From: Metridium senile
Lineage: Eukaryota; Cnidaria; Anthozoa; Actiniaria; Metridiidae
Assembly (NCBI GenBank): GCA_949775045.1
Contig: OX459105.1
Coordinates: forward strand, 10,035,398-10,099,397
Direction: 5' to 3'
Length of the DNA stretch: 64,000 bases
The notes below the pieces were generated by a model. It was not told the DNA's origin. It made no database searches and was given only the letters and a program-made list of their open reading frames with translations. A program made the position numbers and the translations under genes. This document shows, piece by piece, positions 8,301 to 17,099 of the stretch; position 1 is the first letter of the stretch, and every line of letters starts with the position of its first letter.

Positions 8301-11087
8301 ACTGTGTGTATTGATCTGCTTCGGTGATTTCTACCCATGCTACCTTTCGGCCTAGTCGCGTAGACTTGAAGCCTATTGACGACAATGTTTTTTGAATTGA
8401 CTGTATACAAAGTTTACCTTGGCAAAGTTAACGTATTTACTAGAGAATCACATTGGAATAGTGGCAAACTTTGTAGTTTAATGTCTAGACAGAACATATA
8501 AAGTAAAGAAAAGTAACCTTATTTAATTTGGTAACTTGTGACAGTCATAGACTGATAAACTTGAGTCCGATGGTGCTCATTTTACTCCCCTCTCTTCATC
8601 AGTGCTCCGTTTTATAGGTATTTAAAGCAACTTAAAGCTACACAGAAAGGAGAGAAGTAGAAACAAGGATTTGAGGTCACTGGGAATCGAACTCGGGACC
8701 TCTTGCACAGAATGCTGCACACTAACCAACTGTGCCATCCTTGCTCCTGAAATGTTTTTGCCATTAGCGTTAATGGGTGGATGCAAATAACAGTAATTGG
8801 GATAGTACATGCTCATTGATTGTTTATTTGAAACTTCCTTTTCTTTGAGACTAGTAATCGAAGACAATCATGAACTGTTTTTCTAATTAATACAATGAAA
8901 GGTCTTTCCACATTCTCCGATAAGATCCCAGGGGGGGGGGGGGGGGGTACTCCCATATATTTACTATACAGGGATGATCCGCTGAACAGAATATGGTTTT
9001 TCGAGCTTTTTGTCATAAACAGGGTATGGTTTTTTTAGTTTTCTGTCATGAACAGGGTATCCTTTTTACCCCATTTCCCGATTTCCTCTTCACTTGAGTA
9101 GCTTAGTGCATGATGAATACCTAGTTCGTATGACACAACATGCTCACAATAAAGAATCAGTATAATGAAGCAAACGCATTTGTATGACTGGCTTACAACA
9201 ACTGGAAAAAGGTTTGTCATAAACAGTGTCCCATTTTTGTCCCTTGTCATAAACAGGGTAAAAGAATTTGTTTTTTTTCTGTCATAAACAGGGTAACCGT
9301 TTTAGGATCCCAGCGGAACACCCCTACCCAAATCCTAGAGGACTACCCATCGGGTATTAGATGTTCACATGTAGATCTGTTATACTTACACCTGGGTTCA
9401 GATCATTCATTATTATAGTTGGTTACTAGACACTTATTCAACATTCTTTTTATGTTGCTAGATTATCATCATCATCATAAAAACATTGCATGGAAAGCTG
9501 TTGACAAAAGCAAGGCCTGGCTTCACTGTGTATCGAGACGTTCTGGTCTTCCTTTCTGGCTTCTATCTGCTGTGCTGTTTATGGGTTTTGCGTTTCTGTT
9601 GTGGCTCTGCTGTGCATCAATTGGTACTTCAAATAGAGAGGAAAAAGAAAAGGTAAATAGTTTCAGTGTATAAGGGACTTGTCAGAAATTAGCAGGGGGG
9701 AGGGGGGGGGGGGTGGGGGGGGGGGGGGTGGAGTTTTGAAATGAAGTGATGAAAATTTCATGACCCTCCCAAAGTAAAGGATCATAATATCTTGACCCTA
9801 CCCTATGTCACAGTGTCTTCTTTTGCACAATCCTCATTTTTGGTGGTTTATTATTTTGTGACCCTCCCTTTTTAGGTTCTAAAAAGTGATGACCCTCCCC
9901 CAGTTTCCACCCCCCTCCCCCCCTGCTAATTTCTGACAAGTCCCTAAGATTCAAGATTCTTTAATTTTGTCACAGATTACTACATTTACATATAAAGGAA
10001 CAAATTTACATATTTTACGGACATTGGTAATTGTAACAGCTGGAATACTGATCTACACAATTACCCACAAAAATTATTTACAATGTTAGGCCAGACAAGA
10101 GTCTTGAGAGATTTGTCCTTCGCTGACCGCTGACCAATTGATATTTGGCTAACACCTTACAAGTAACTTACCGGATCAGACCCACATACGTATCTACATA
10201 TCTCACTCTGTGGTTTATTGAACTCAGCAAAATGACATCCTACCAGCATATGTGGCTTCAAAGCTCAGTTGGTAGAGCATTGCACCGGTATTGCAAAGGT
10301 CATGGGTTCAAATCCCGTTGAAGTCCCGAATGTTTTTTTTTCGGGCTTCTATAATTGCAATTGCATAAATTGCTTATTTCTCTGCGACGATCATAATCAT
10401 ACACACATCATATAACCGCAGATCAGACCCACATACGTATCTAAGTAACTTACCACCCAATAGTTCCCATCGCCATTTTAAAAAGTAGCCAGGCCTTTGC
10501 ATTGAAGCAAGATGAATGTTGTGCTCGCATCGATAGAAAGCTGTTAACACCTTGTGAGACAATTATCCACGTTTTCCAAGCATGACTTTGTGATAAAAAA
10601 ATTCCAAATTAGGCACTTACACAGGTGATAGCATACATAGGTGGTAACCAGGCCAGTAACCACAAAAAGGACAAATGAAAAAAAGAAAAATCAAAACCAC
10701 ACAAAAAAATGAAAATAAAAGTAATAAAAAAACAAATACAAAAGTGCACCACACCAAATATTGATTACTGTGTATAGAGTACAAATACTAAAAGTGTGCA
10801 ACATAAATACCACTAAATACTGCTAAATTATGCAAAGTCTTTTGTTCTCTATTGTTTAATCAACACTATTTAGTGGTAAATAGTACAAAGTATTGCACAC
10901 TTTTAGTGTTTGTACTCTAGTAACTGTTCTAACTAAGTAACATTGTATTTCACAGCGTTTATTTGTGGATGACATTTTCTTTCTTGATCATGACGAACTA
11001 CTCAACAAGAAGCAACCTTTGATCAAGACAGAAGACGAAGCAGATCCTCTGCCCATCAAAGTCAACATCTCTGCAACTACTATCTAA
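2347..11087 (+). CDS. TMEM59: Transmembrane protein 59 (TMEM59), complete six-exon gene
   Basis: Coding exons are 2347-2490, 2672-2777, 5488-5585, 7418-7691, 9462-9652 and 10956-11087. All introns are GT/AG, phases agree (0,1,0,1,0), and the protein is 314 aa (human is about 323). Residues 1-23 form a signal peptide. The luminal part carries paired-Cys motifs CKKRC, CLRGC, CVAGC and CKVGC, the family pattern, plus sequons at N71 and N76. An HYDK-rich stretch precedes one membrane segment at about 238-260. The C-terminus LPIKVNISATTI matches the vertebrate LPTKVNLAHSEI ending. Vertebrate TMEM59 is a Golgi/late-endosomal glycoprotein that binds ATG16L1, promotes LC3 lipidation and affects glycosylation and Wnt receptors. 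The vertebrate tail's tyrosine-based ATG16L1 motif is not clearly preserved here. The ATG is the first in frame after the promoter sites. Confidence 0.93.
3434..3545. repeat. Foldback element in TMEM59 intron 2
   Basis: TTTTGTGATATCCAGAATAA on the left is mirrored by TTATTCTGATATCACAAAA on the right (about 25-bp arms, one mismatch) around a GA-rich loop. This is typical MITE structure; no coding content. Confidence 0.65.
3770..4110 (+). repeat. Dispersed repeat, copy 1 (inverted copy at 34340-34640)
   Basis: It contains an internal GTTTACAACATG/CATGTTGTAAAC foldback and ends with TCATGAGTTTTTTAAAAATA. The same blocks occur in opposite order and strand at 34340-34640. It lies inside TMEM59 intron 2. 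Confidence 0.6.
4334..4473 (+). repeat. Two-copy tandem duplication
   Basis: A ~70-bp segment containing AAAATAGTGTCAGAGTTTGT and TAAGTAGAATTACACAAATT occurs twice in direct orientation, the second copy lacking a few bases. Confidence 0.8.
4787..5290 (+). repeat. 53-bp minisatellite, about nine units
   Basis: Units built on CTCTATACTATTATTCTGCT followed by TTTATTGGTTAACTTGGATA repeat roughly every 53 bp inside TMEM59 intron 2. Later units change AACTTGG to ATCTTGG and one carries a small insertion. The open frames across the array (tyrosine/leucine-rich) are a by-product of the repeat. Confidence 0.9.
5606..5735. repeat. Foldback element with TATCCACTGGATAA core
   Basis: Arms GGCTGGTTGTATGAAGCC and its imperfect inverse near 5708-5735 enclose inverted TATCCACTGGATAA/TTATCCAGTGGATAA motifs. 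It lies in TMEM59 intron 3, 20 bp after exon 3. Confidence 0.7.
6030..6238. mobile_element. 209-bp MITE with TA target duplication
   Basis: Terminal repeats of about 60 bp (GTGGGCACCCAGAAATATTT and its inverse) end in CAATGCGAATC / GATTTGCACTG, flanked by TA at 6028-6029 and 6239-6240. The TA duplication suggests mobilisation by a Tc1/mariner-type enzyme. Confidence 0.75.
6309..6807. mobile_element. 499-bp non-autonomous element with CAGGGCATCTG termini
   Basis: The left end CAGGGCATCTGGAAAAGTGT and right end ACACTTTTTCAGATGCCCTG are near-perfect inverted repeats, with subterminal AAATAGTGCGGAA repeats. CAGGG ends are seen in hAT and P elements, but the flanking 8-mers do not match, so the superfamily is unsettled. 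Confidence 0.7.
6961..7114. mobile_element. Foldback MITE
   Basis: ACCAAATCAAAAATTAATTC at the left end and its diverged inverse ending ATTTCGATTTGGT at the right, plus inner CTATTGTTCTTGACT/AGTCAAGAACAATA arms. Confidence 0.65.
7137..7405 (+). mobile_element. Bipartite foldback element abutting exon 4 of TMEM59, copy 1
   Basis: Two adjacent hairpins. The first runs from TATGGATACTAGTGTTTTAC to the mirrored CCATATAATA. The second has GATATGAATTTTATTTTCTC mirrored by AAAATAAAATTCATATATTC and ends ACCGTGTAATATCCTCTATA. The element stops about 12 bp before the exon 4 acceptor. An inverted copy lies at 30105-30450. Confidence 0.7.
8116..8403. mobile_element. 288-bp palindromic MITE, copy 1
   Basis: Almost the whole element is palindromic: CAGTCAATTCAAAAAACATT at the left and its inverse at the right, with TA at 8114-8115 and 8404-8405. 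Arms contain CAATAGGCTTCAAGTCTACG. A second, 5'-trimmed copy is at 14306-14536. It lies in TMEM59 intron 4. Confidence 0.85.
8605..8747 (-). repeat. tRNA-derived SINE
   Basis: On the minus strand 8747-8672 reads as a tRNA-like head: box A-like TGGCACAGTTGGTTAGTG and box B-like GAGTTCGATTCCC in the right spacing. It continues into a unique tail toward 8605. It is not a clean tRNA, since the acceptor stem does not close well. Confidence 0.65.
8930..9345. repeat. Degenerate repeat of CATAAACAGGGTA motifs behind a G tract
   Basis: After a G run (about 8932-8947), TGTCATAAACAGGGTA-like units recur near 9012, 9047, 9218, 9245 and 9280. The block is bounded by GATCCCAGGGGG at the left and GGATCCCAGCGGAACACCCC at the right. 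Unclassified. Confidence 0.6.
9674..9944. mobile_element. PIF/Harbinger-like MITE
   Basis: Termini GGGACTTGTCAGAAATTAGC and GCTAATTTCTGACAAGTCCC are perfect inverses followed by G-rich/C-rich tracts, and are flanked by TAA at 9671-9673 and 9945-9947. A three-base TWA duplication is the Harbinger signature. It sits in TMEM59 intron 5, 21 bp after exon 5. Confidence 0.8.
10254..10360 (+). repeat. tRNA-Thr-like SINE with intact cloverleaf
   Basis: Bases 10254-10325 (72 nt) fold as a tRNA. The acceptor stem GGCTTCA/TGAAGTC, D arm AGCTC..GAGC, anticodon stem TTGCA/TGCAA with loop CCGGTAT (GGT in the anticodon position, C instead of U33) and T arm ATGGG..CCCGT all pair. No CCA or terminator follows; the sequence runs on into a pyrimidine tail (CCCGAATGTTTTTTTTTCGGG), so a SINE head is more likely than a tRNA gene. 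A 22-bp direct repeat (ATCAGACCCACATACGTATC...) lies on both sides near 10176 and 10421. Confidence 0.7.
10465..10560 (+). repeat. Diverged relative of the 1433-1590 element
   Basis: The segment with GTAGCCAGGCCTTTGCATTG parallels GGTAGCCAGGCCTTTACATC near 1452, with matching flanks. Confidence 0.5.
10777..10917 (+). mobile_element. 141-bp MITE (AGAGTACAAACACTAAAAG family), copy 1
   Basis: Terminal inverted repeats GAGTACAAATACTAAAAGTG / CACTTTTAGTGTTTGTACTC are flanked by TA at 10775-10776 and 10918-10919. It ends 38 bp before TMEM59 exon 6. Confidence 0.9.
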
Positions 11088-11249
11088 GCAGATACAATCA
11101 CTCGCAGGGCGTCTGAATGACAAAGGCAATAATTATAATTGTAGCATTAATTCCTATTTTCCTGGCCACTTGTTACGCCCTTTCTGGCTTTGTTTTCCCA
11201 AATAATTGATCTAATTTTATTAGTGTAATGTTAATGCAATACATTATTA

Positions 11250-11390
11250 GAGTACAAACACTAAAAGTGTGCAACATAAATACCACTAAATACTGCTAAA
11301 TTAAGCAAATTCTTTTGTTCTCTATTGTTTCATCAACACTATTTAGTGGTAAATAGTACAAAGTATTGCACACTTTAAGTGTTTGTACTC
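11250..11390 (+). mobile_element. 141-bp MITE (same family), copy 2
   Basis: Nearly identical to the copy at 10777-10917 and in the same orientation, with TA at 11248-11249 and 11391-11392. It begins 162 bp after the TMEM59 stop codon, probably in the 3' UTR. Confidence 0.9.
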
Positions 11391-11399
11391 TAGCCTACA

Positions 11400-11560
11400 T
11401 ATAAAAACCTGAATTTTTCAATTTAGCCTAAGTAGGTTCTTATAAGGTTCTTATATATATGGCACTTTAACCTTAATAGGTTCTTATGTGGAGGGGGCTT
11501 ATAATGAAAATTTTAGCCTAACAGGTTCTTAAAACCCAGGTTCTTATACATGAGTTATTA
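11400..11560 (+). repeat. AGGTTCTTAT-containing dispersed repeat
   Basis: AGGTTCTTA(T) occurs five or six times, once after TTTTAGCCTAACAGG. A related block lies at 58920-59040, so this is a dispersed family with internal short repeats. Confidence 0.55.
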
Positions 11561-11703
11561 CTATAACTGCACAATGTAATCTGCCCGTGGGGGAAGGGGT
11601 GGAGAATGGACATGGTATACAGGGCCCTCCCTACCCTACTCCCACTAAGGGCCTAAGTCTATACAATAATAATGCCTGCATGCAGTACATAATAATTATA
11701 ACA

Positions 11704-11890
11704 GGAAACTAGTATAGGCTGCTTCGGTGTTTGGTATATATGATAGGTAATATAATGAAATTTGTAACACCATAACAAATGTTGACTTAACTTTACTGAC
11801 ATTTTGAGCTTCAGCTCTTCGTCGGAGTAAAAAGTTAAGTCAACATTTTTTACGGTGTTACAAATTTCATTATATTACCAATCATTATAA
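11704..11890. mobile_element. Foldback MITE of the GTAATATAATGAAATTTGTA family, copy 1
   Basis: Left arm CTAGTATAGGCTGC..GATAGGTAATATAATG and right arm CGGTGTTACAAATTTCATTA are inverted around a GAGCTTCAGC..TTCGTCGG loop. Relatives are at 13257, 15183, 15780, 17024 (half) and 21048. Confidence 0.8.
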
Positions 11891-12079
11891 CAGTCTCGCT
11901 GTCAATCTCGTTGGCTTTTGAATATAAACATCCACGCTTAATTTTTGGACTTCCAAGCAAAAGTTGTTTGGATAATATTGTGACAATTATACCACATTCT
12001 CACAAGTTTTTTTTAATGATAGTGGATGTTTGATTGTTAAAAGCTTTTGATAATAGTTTCACTTTGGATAGTTTATAAC

Positions 12080-12600
12080 GTTATTTAAACACGGGCTTCC
12101 TGTGCTTATAGGGGAAGGGAAAGAATGGGAAGAGTAGTGGAAGGGCACAGAAATAATAACACAGGAACAACCCTAAAGGAATTTTCAAATGACAATTTTT
12201 CTCTCATTTTGGTTATTTTTTCTTGTCAGTATTTTAAAGATTCCTTTGTTTATTTAAACCAATCATATATTAGCACAGGCAGCCAAGCAATTCACTTGTA
12301 CAGTAGAGATATGGGAGGAAAAAATCCGTATTTTTTATTTAAATTAATTTGAACATATTTCAATCCTGTGTTGTTGTTGTAATTTATTTGGTGTCATTCT
12401 GGGTGGGTTTTGAACGATTTAGAGCATTTTTTAAAAATATTTGCCACCTTCAAAATGCTCTAAATCGTTCAGAAACCACCCAGAATGACACCAAATAAAT
12501 TTAACAACAACACAGGATTGAAATATGTTCAAATTTATTTCAATAAATTCCATATCTACTGTAAAAATGAATTGCTTGGGCTGCCTGTAATATTCGATGA
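12080..12600. repeat. Diverged repeat (CTGCCTGTG family) split by a foldback
   Basis: The sequence near 12090-12350 (GGGCTTCCTGTGC.. and TATGGGAGGAAAAAATCCGTA) matches the reverse complement of 44940-45080. The missing part (TACTGTAAAAATGAATTGCT, GGGCTGCCTGT) resumes at 12555 after the palindrome at 12355-12535. Confidence 0.5.
12355..12535. mobile_element. 180-bp foldback element
   Basis: Arms starting ATATTTCAATCCTGTGTTGT and containing TTTGGTGTCATTCTGGGTGG are nearly perfect inverses with the centre near 12440. A fragment of one arm recurs at 42997-43045. Confidence 0.8.
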
Positions 12601-12770
12601 GTAAACAAATCAATATTACAATTGATTAGCTCAGTATTAGTTGTGGTTATTTTGTTCCTACATAGCATTTTTAAAATAAATCCTTACTAATACCTCTTAG
12701 CGTGTTATTCAGATGAGCCTTTGTCCTACATTGGGGAGAAAGCCAGGCCCGCCTGAAAATCAGGCTAATA

Positions 12771-12926
12771 CAGTGGAACACCGCCTTAAGGCCACCCGCT
12801 TAATACGGCCACCCAGTTATTGCGGCCAGCTTTTTAGGTCCCTACGAAATGTATGCCCATACATTTTCTATAAAATTTACCAGCTTAACATGGCCCTTCG
12901 GTGGCCGGATTAACGGGGTTCCACTG
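12771..12926. mobile_element. 156-bp pogo/Tc1-like MITE (CAGTGGAACCCCG ends)
   Basis: CAGTGGAACACCGC at the left and CGGGGTTCCACTG at the right, with TA at 12769-12770 and 12927-12928. Internal GGCCACCC/GGTGGCC motifs fit the widespread CAGTGGAACCCCG family. Confidence 0.85.
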
Positions 12927-12999
12927 TATCTCAAGATTACGGACGATTTTTTCTGTCCGTATTAGCGAGGTTCATTTGTACTTGACCTCTGAACTCCCA

Positions 13000-13145
13000 T
13001 ACACAGTGACTATTCAATTTTCTCATTGACTGAGACCTCTATAGGAAACGAGGTTTGACCTAACCTGATTGTCAGGCTCACTGGGAACCCCCCGAACACA
13101 GTGACTATTCAATTTTCTCATTGACTGAAACCTCCAGGAAACGAC
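13000..13145 (+). repeat. Tandem duplication
   Basis: ACAGTGACTATTCAATTTTC followed by TCATTGACTGAGACCTC occurs twice, about 85 bp apart. Confidence 0.8.
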
Positions 13146-13256
13146 CATCATTTATGAGAGGTTTAACCAAATAATCACATCTTGTATAATTAAGTTAGTG
13201 TAGCATTCCTTGCTGTTTAGTGTTGGTCACTGAATTTGGTGGCATTGACTAACTTA

Positions 13257-13412
13257 CTAGCGAGTAAACTAGTATAGGCTGCGTCGGTCTTTGATATAAT
13301 CGATAGGTAATATAATGAAATTTGTAAAACCATAAAAAATGTTGACTTTACTGACGTTTCGAGCTTCAGCCCTATTTTTTACGGTGTTACAAATTTCATT
13401 ATATTACCTAAC
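13257..13412. mobile_element. Foldback MITE of the GTAATATAATGAAATTTGTA family, copy 2
   Basis: Left end CTAGCGAGTAAACTAGTATA; the right end stops at TTACAAATTTCATTATATTA with the outer right arm missing. The loop reads GACGTTTCGAGCTTCAGCCC. Confidence 0.8.
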
Positions 13413-13584
13413 TTCTATTAGAAGTCACTGGATAGAATATTAGTTAATGAAATTATAAATAAATGAATATATGTTAATTTAGTTCAACACACGTATATAT
13501 CACAATAAACGGTATTACAATTTTTGACCACAACAAGTTGTTTTGATAATTTTTTCACCTTTTTTTGTTTGTTTGTCTGTTTTA

Positions 13585-13716
13585 GGGGCTGTTTATATGA
13601 AGGCGAGTTGTCCCTGCTAGCCGGGATAACTCTATTGTTTTATATTCCCCTGGGGACACACAACAATAGAGTTATCCCGGCTAGCAGGGACAACTCGCCT
13701 TCATATATACAGCCCC
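13585..13716. mobile_element. 132-bp PIF/Harbinger (Tourist-like) MITE
   Basis: GGGGCTGTTTATATGAAGGC and its exact inverse at the right form about 55-bp arms, flanked by TTA at 13582-13584 and 13717-13719. The TTA duplication and GGGGCTGTT end are typical of Tourist-like MITEs. Confidence 0.88.
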
Positions 13717-13750
13717 TTATTCTCTATGCTCTACAGCCCCCAGAGTGTTT

Positions 13751-13912
13751 ATAGAGCGGTTTTCGTACGAGTGGGAAACTGACCGTACCGTACCGTAGCC
13801 GTAACCGTACCGTAAGTTCTATAAAAAAACATTCGAAAATTCTACAGTAACAGTACCGTAACTGTGCGGTAAATATTACGGCCAGTTACCCACTCATACG
13901 AAAACCGCTCTA
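13751..13912. mobile_element. Foldback MITE with GAGCGGTTTTCGTACGAGTG ends
   Basis: The left end GAGCGGTTTTCGTACGAGTG and right end CACTCATACGAAAACCGCTC are inverted. Internal ACCGTAC / GTACGGT repeats add secondary structure. Confidence 0.8.
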
Positions 13913-14305
13913 TCACAGTATATAGACACAAGAGGACGTTTTATCAAATATATATATTTTTTTTGCCGAGTGTGTCTGCCCTCTGAAATATACCCAGTAG
14001 CTAGCCAATCAGAGCGCGCGTAGTATCTCAAATATTGAAAGCTGTTGCAGTGCTATATATGATGAAACAAATATTCTTCAAAAGGAAGGATTTGTGGTTT
14101 CAACATAAAACATATCCTAGCGTTTTTTTCTGGATTGTTCAGCCGCACAGTTTCATCAATTTCTAAGATCTTTTTTGCTATATATGGGGCAGTAGATCTG
14201 TTTTCTGCCGCAAAAGATGTATAAAAATAAATATCAAAGATCCATAATTCCATTCGGTCGTGCAACCGTCGTTCGCCATTCACCGTTAACTCCGTCAACC
14301 TTTTC

Positions 14306-14536
14306 TGCAAAAAACATTGTCGTCAATAGGCTTCAAGTCTACGCGACTAGACCGAAAGGTAGCATGGGTAGAAATCACCGAAGCGGCGAATTATTCATAA
14401 TTAGTTGATTGAGTGCGCGTGGTATTGCCTATACTGTGTGCATTTATCCGCTTCGGTGATTTCTACCCATGCTACCTTTCGGTCTAGACGTATATACTTG
14501 AAGCCTATTGACGACAATGTTTTTTTGAATTGACTG
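14306..14536. mobile_element. Palindromic MITE, copy 2 of the 8116-8403 family
   Basis: It shares CAATAGGCTTCAAGTCTACG, CGAAAGGTAGCATGGGTAGA and the GAATTGACTG end with copy 1. The left CAGTCAATTC end is missing. Confidence 0.85.
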
Positions 14537-14540
14537 TACA

Positions 14541-15180
14541 TAAAATACGCACGTTGCATGCTTTCTCACGACCTGGTGGCATTATATCAGTTATAATCAG
14601 TAAACTAAAGTAGCATAACCTCTTAATCATTAAGGGGTGACCACCCACATTCTCTGGGTGTCTCCTGCATGAGATTATTACGGACTAATAGTAGTGTACC
14701 ACACACCTCGATTAATTTAATTTGAAAATTGATGGAGATGGGCATCGCTGACTTATAGGAATGTAAAATAAATACCCACAAAAACAACTATTTATAGGCA
14801 ATGCATATATATGACTATATAGCAGTTTACTCACTCAATGTTGGATTGCTAACCCAATGCACTGCAGACAAAAGAGCTAGGAATTTGATTTTTAATAAGA
14901 CTTGATAAATGGTCTTGAATCAAGAGCTTGGGCTACCTGTGTTTGAACTGCGTCTTTGTTTTTAGGTTCTATGATGCGCAAATATGTTTTGCCACAACTC
15001 TTTCACGGTGTTTTTTGTTTTTACACAGCGCATGTTCTTCCTATTTGCAAGTACTGAGATGCAATATCCAATATACAGTTATGCAATAGTAAATATGCAC
15101 CAAAACCAAGGACAATCAACTTAGACTGTTTTGAATGGTACATAGTGTAAAGCAAAGCAGGTTGTTTCATTAATTTTAAA
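14541..15180. other. Gene-free stretch
   Basis: No supported gene or clear repeat. It includes a short CACCC..GGGTG hairpin near 14645-14672. Confidence 0.5.
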
Positions 15181-15182
15181 TG

Positions 15183-15308
15183 GAAACTAGCGAGTAAACT
15201 AGTATAGGCTGCGTCAGTGTTTGATACAAATGATAGGTAATACAATGAAAGTTAAGTCAACATTTTTTACGGTGTTTAATACAAATTTCATTACTATTAC
15301 CTATCATT
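15183..15308. mobile_element. Foldback MITE of the GTAATATAATGAAATTTGTA family, copy 3
   Basis: GAAACTAGCGAGTAAACTAG at the left, an internal deletion of the centre, and GGTGTTTAATACAAATTTCA at the right. Confidence 0.75.
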
Positions 15309-15779
15309 AATTTAATATAATTTGAATATGTTATTTTAAAATGTCCATAGGTGCGCAAGTTTTCACGGTAGCGAGTGTGTTTACCTGTATACTCAGATAT
15401 AAATTGGCTTCAAAAAAGAAAAACGGTAACGCATGTTAAATTGAATTCTACACGGTATTTATAAACCAAACAACCATCAGAGTGTAGGAAGTACGAGAAA
15501 TATAGCTTCATACGTTATTAACTCACTTCACACACGTCACGCATTGTATATGATAGACGTACAGGACATTACGTTACATATATAACATGTAACGTCATCG
15601 CTATCTAAAGGTGTGGTCACGGTACGTAACCGATAACCTTATCATGTGGGTACGTGAACTAAGTTACAAACCGTTTAATTTGTACTCAGTTTCTTAATTT
15701 GAAACATAGCCGTCGCTTTAAGAAAGACCAGAGGCTACAGCTAGGCCATTTTGTGAAGAAGAGCTTAATGTTTAGTTTA

Positions 15780-15988
15780 TGAAACTATAGGTAATATAAT
15801 GAAATTTGTAACACCGTAAAAAATGTTGACTTAACTTTACTGACGTTTCGAGCTGTAGCCTTTCGCCCTTCGTCGTCAGTAAAGTTAAGTCAACATTTTT
15901 TACGGTGTTACAAATTTCATTATATTAGCTATCGTTTATATCAAACACCGACGCAACCTATACTCGTTTACTCGCTCGAGCTAGTTTC
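15780..15988. mobile_element. Foldback MITE of the GTAATATAATGAAATTTGTA family, copy 4
   Basis: The best preserved centre: ACTTTACTGACGTTTCGAGC with the mirrored GTCAGTAAAGTTAAGTCAAC, then a right arm ending TATACTCGTTTACTCGCTCG. The left outer arm is missing. Confidence 0.82.
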
Positions 15989-16339
15989 CGCGTTTATAAA
16001 ATTACTTATCAAACCAAAGAAAGCCTTAAAAGGATTGTTTGCTTAACCACAATTCCTTTCGGTCGTGACGAGTCGCCGTTCACTACGCTCTGTTTTTAAT
16101 TTGAAGGATGTATCTACACTATTTGTTCCTTCTAGAAATGGACGTGTCATAAGTAAAGTTCATTTTTTGTTTTTGTTAAGCTTGATCTGATGTTGTGACG
16201 CGCTGCATGTTTTGGAGCCCGTTATTTCACGTCTTGCGTTTAGTAGGTATCAAAACATGTTTAAATCCCACTAACATCCTCAACACTGACAAAGTAAACA
16301 AACTGCAATAACAATAAATGATACTTTCCTTTTTATATA

Positions 16340-16597
16340 CACCTATTTCAATTAACGTTGTCCATCTGGAATGGTTGATCTGAGACCGATAGGAATTGTG
16401 GGAGCTCGTCAAACTGCAAATGCACTATTATAATCACGCTTGAATATTAATGTTTACTTCTGAAATACTGTTATCAATAATTCAGCACCATTCAAGTGTG
16501 ATTAAAACAATGTATTTGAAATTTAATGAACTCCCACAATTCCTATATCGGTCTCAGATCAACCTTTCCAGATGGACAACGTTAATTGAAATAGGTG
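16340..16597. mobile_element. 258-bp MITE (CACCTATTTCAATTAACG family), copy 1
   Basis: About 70-bp terminal repeats (CACCTATTTCAATTAACGTT and inverse) and TA at 16338-16339 and 16598-16599. The copy at 27367-27622 is nearly identical. Confidence 0.9.
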
Positions 16598-17023
16598 TAC
16601 ACTAGGATATATAGTTTATAGTTTTAATTATAGTTTATATATAGTTTATATTAGTTTACTCGCTAGTTTCCATTTATAGTTTAAAGTGCCTATATCACCT
16701 AAAATGTTAAGGTCTAGATCAAATCTACTATATCATTTAAAGCTTATTTGCGTTGAAAATATGGAGTTTTTATTTTCCTTTGACTTTTTATGAGTACACA
16801 TTTTAGTATCTAAAGACCCTGTCCGAGTATGTGACGTCATCATAGGAACACCATCTTGAGATGAGTAAAGCATTAGGGGAAAATAAGTAGTTATATTTCT
16901 TCGCTTTTTAGTAAGGATTTTCAAAATTCAAGTCCGAATTTAGCCATTGTATTCCTACAAAGAAGTCACAGCAGGATTTCGATACTAAGTTTTTGACAAC
17001 TGTCCATGTTGTTTACGGATTTA

Positions 17024-17095
17024 CAAACTCATTCTATTACCTATCGTTTATATCAAATACCGACGCAGCCTATACTAGTTTACTCTAGTTTTCAT
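17024..17095. mobile_element. Half copy of the GTAATATAATGAAATTTGTA family
   Basis: Only the right arm survives: TATTACCTATCGTTTATATC, GACGCAGCCTATACTAGTTT. An even shorter tip is at 16646-16671. Confidence 0.7.
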
Positions 17096-17099
17096 TTGT

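Noticed and set aside
10254..10325. A functional tRNA-Thr gene
   Set aside because: The cloverleaf is complete, but position 33 is C, no T-run terminator closes the gene, and the sequence continues into a SINE-like body.
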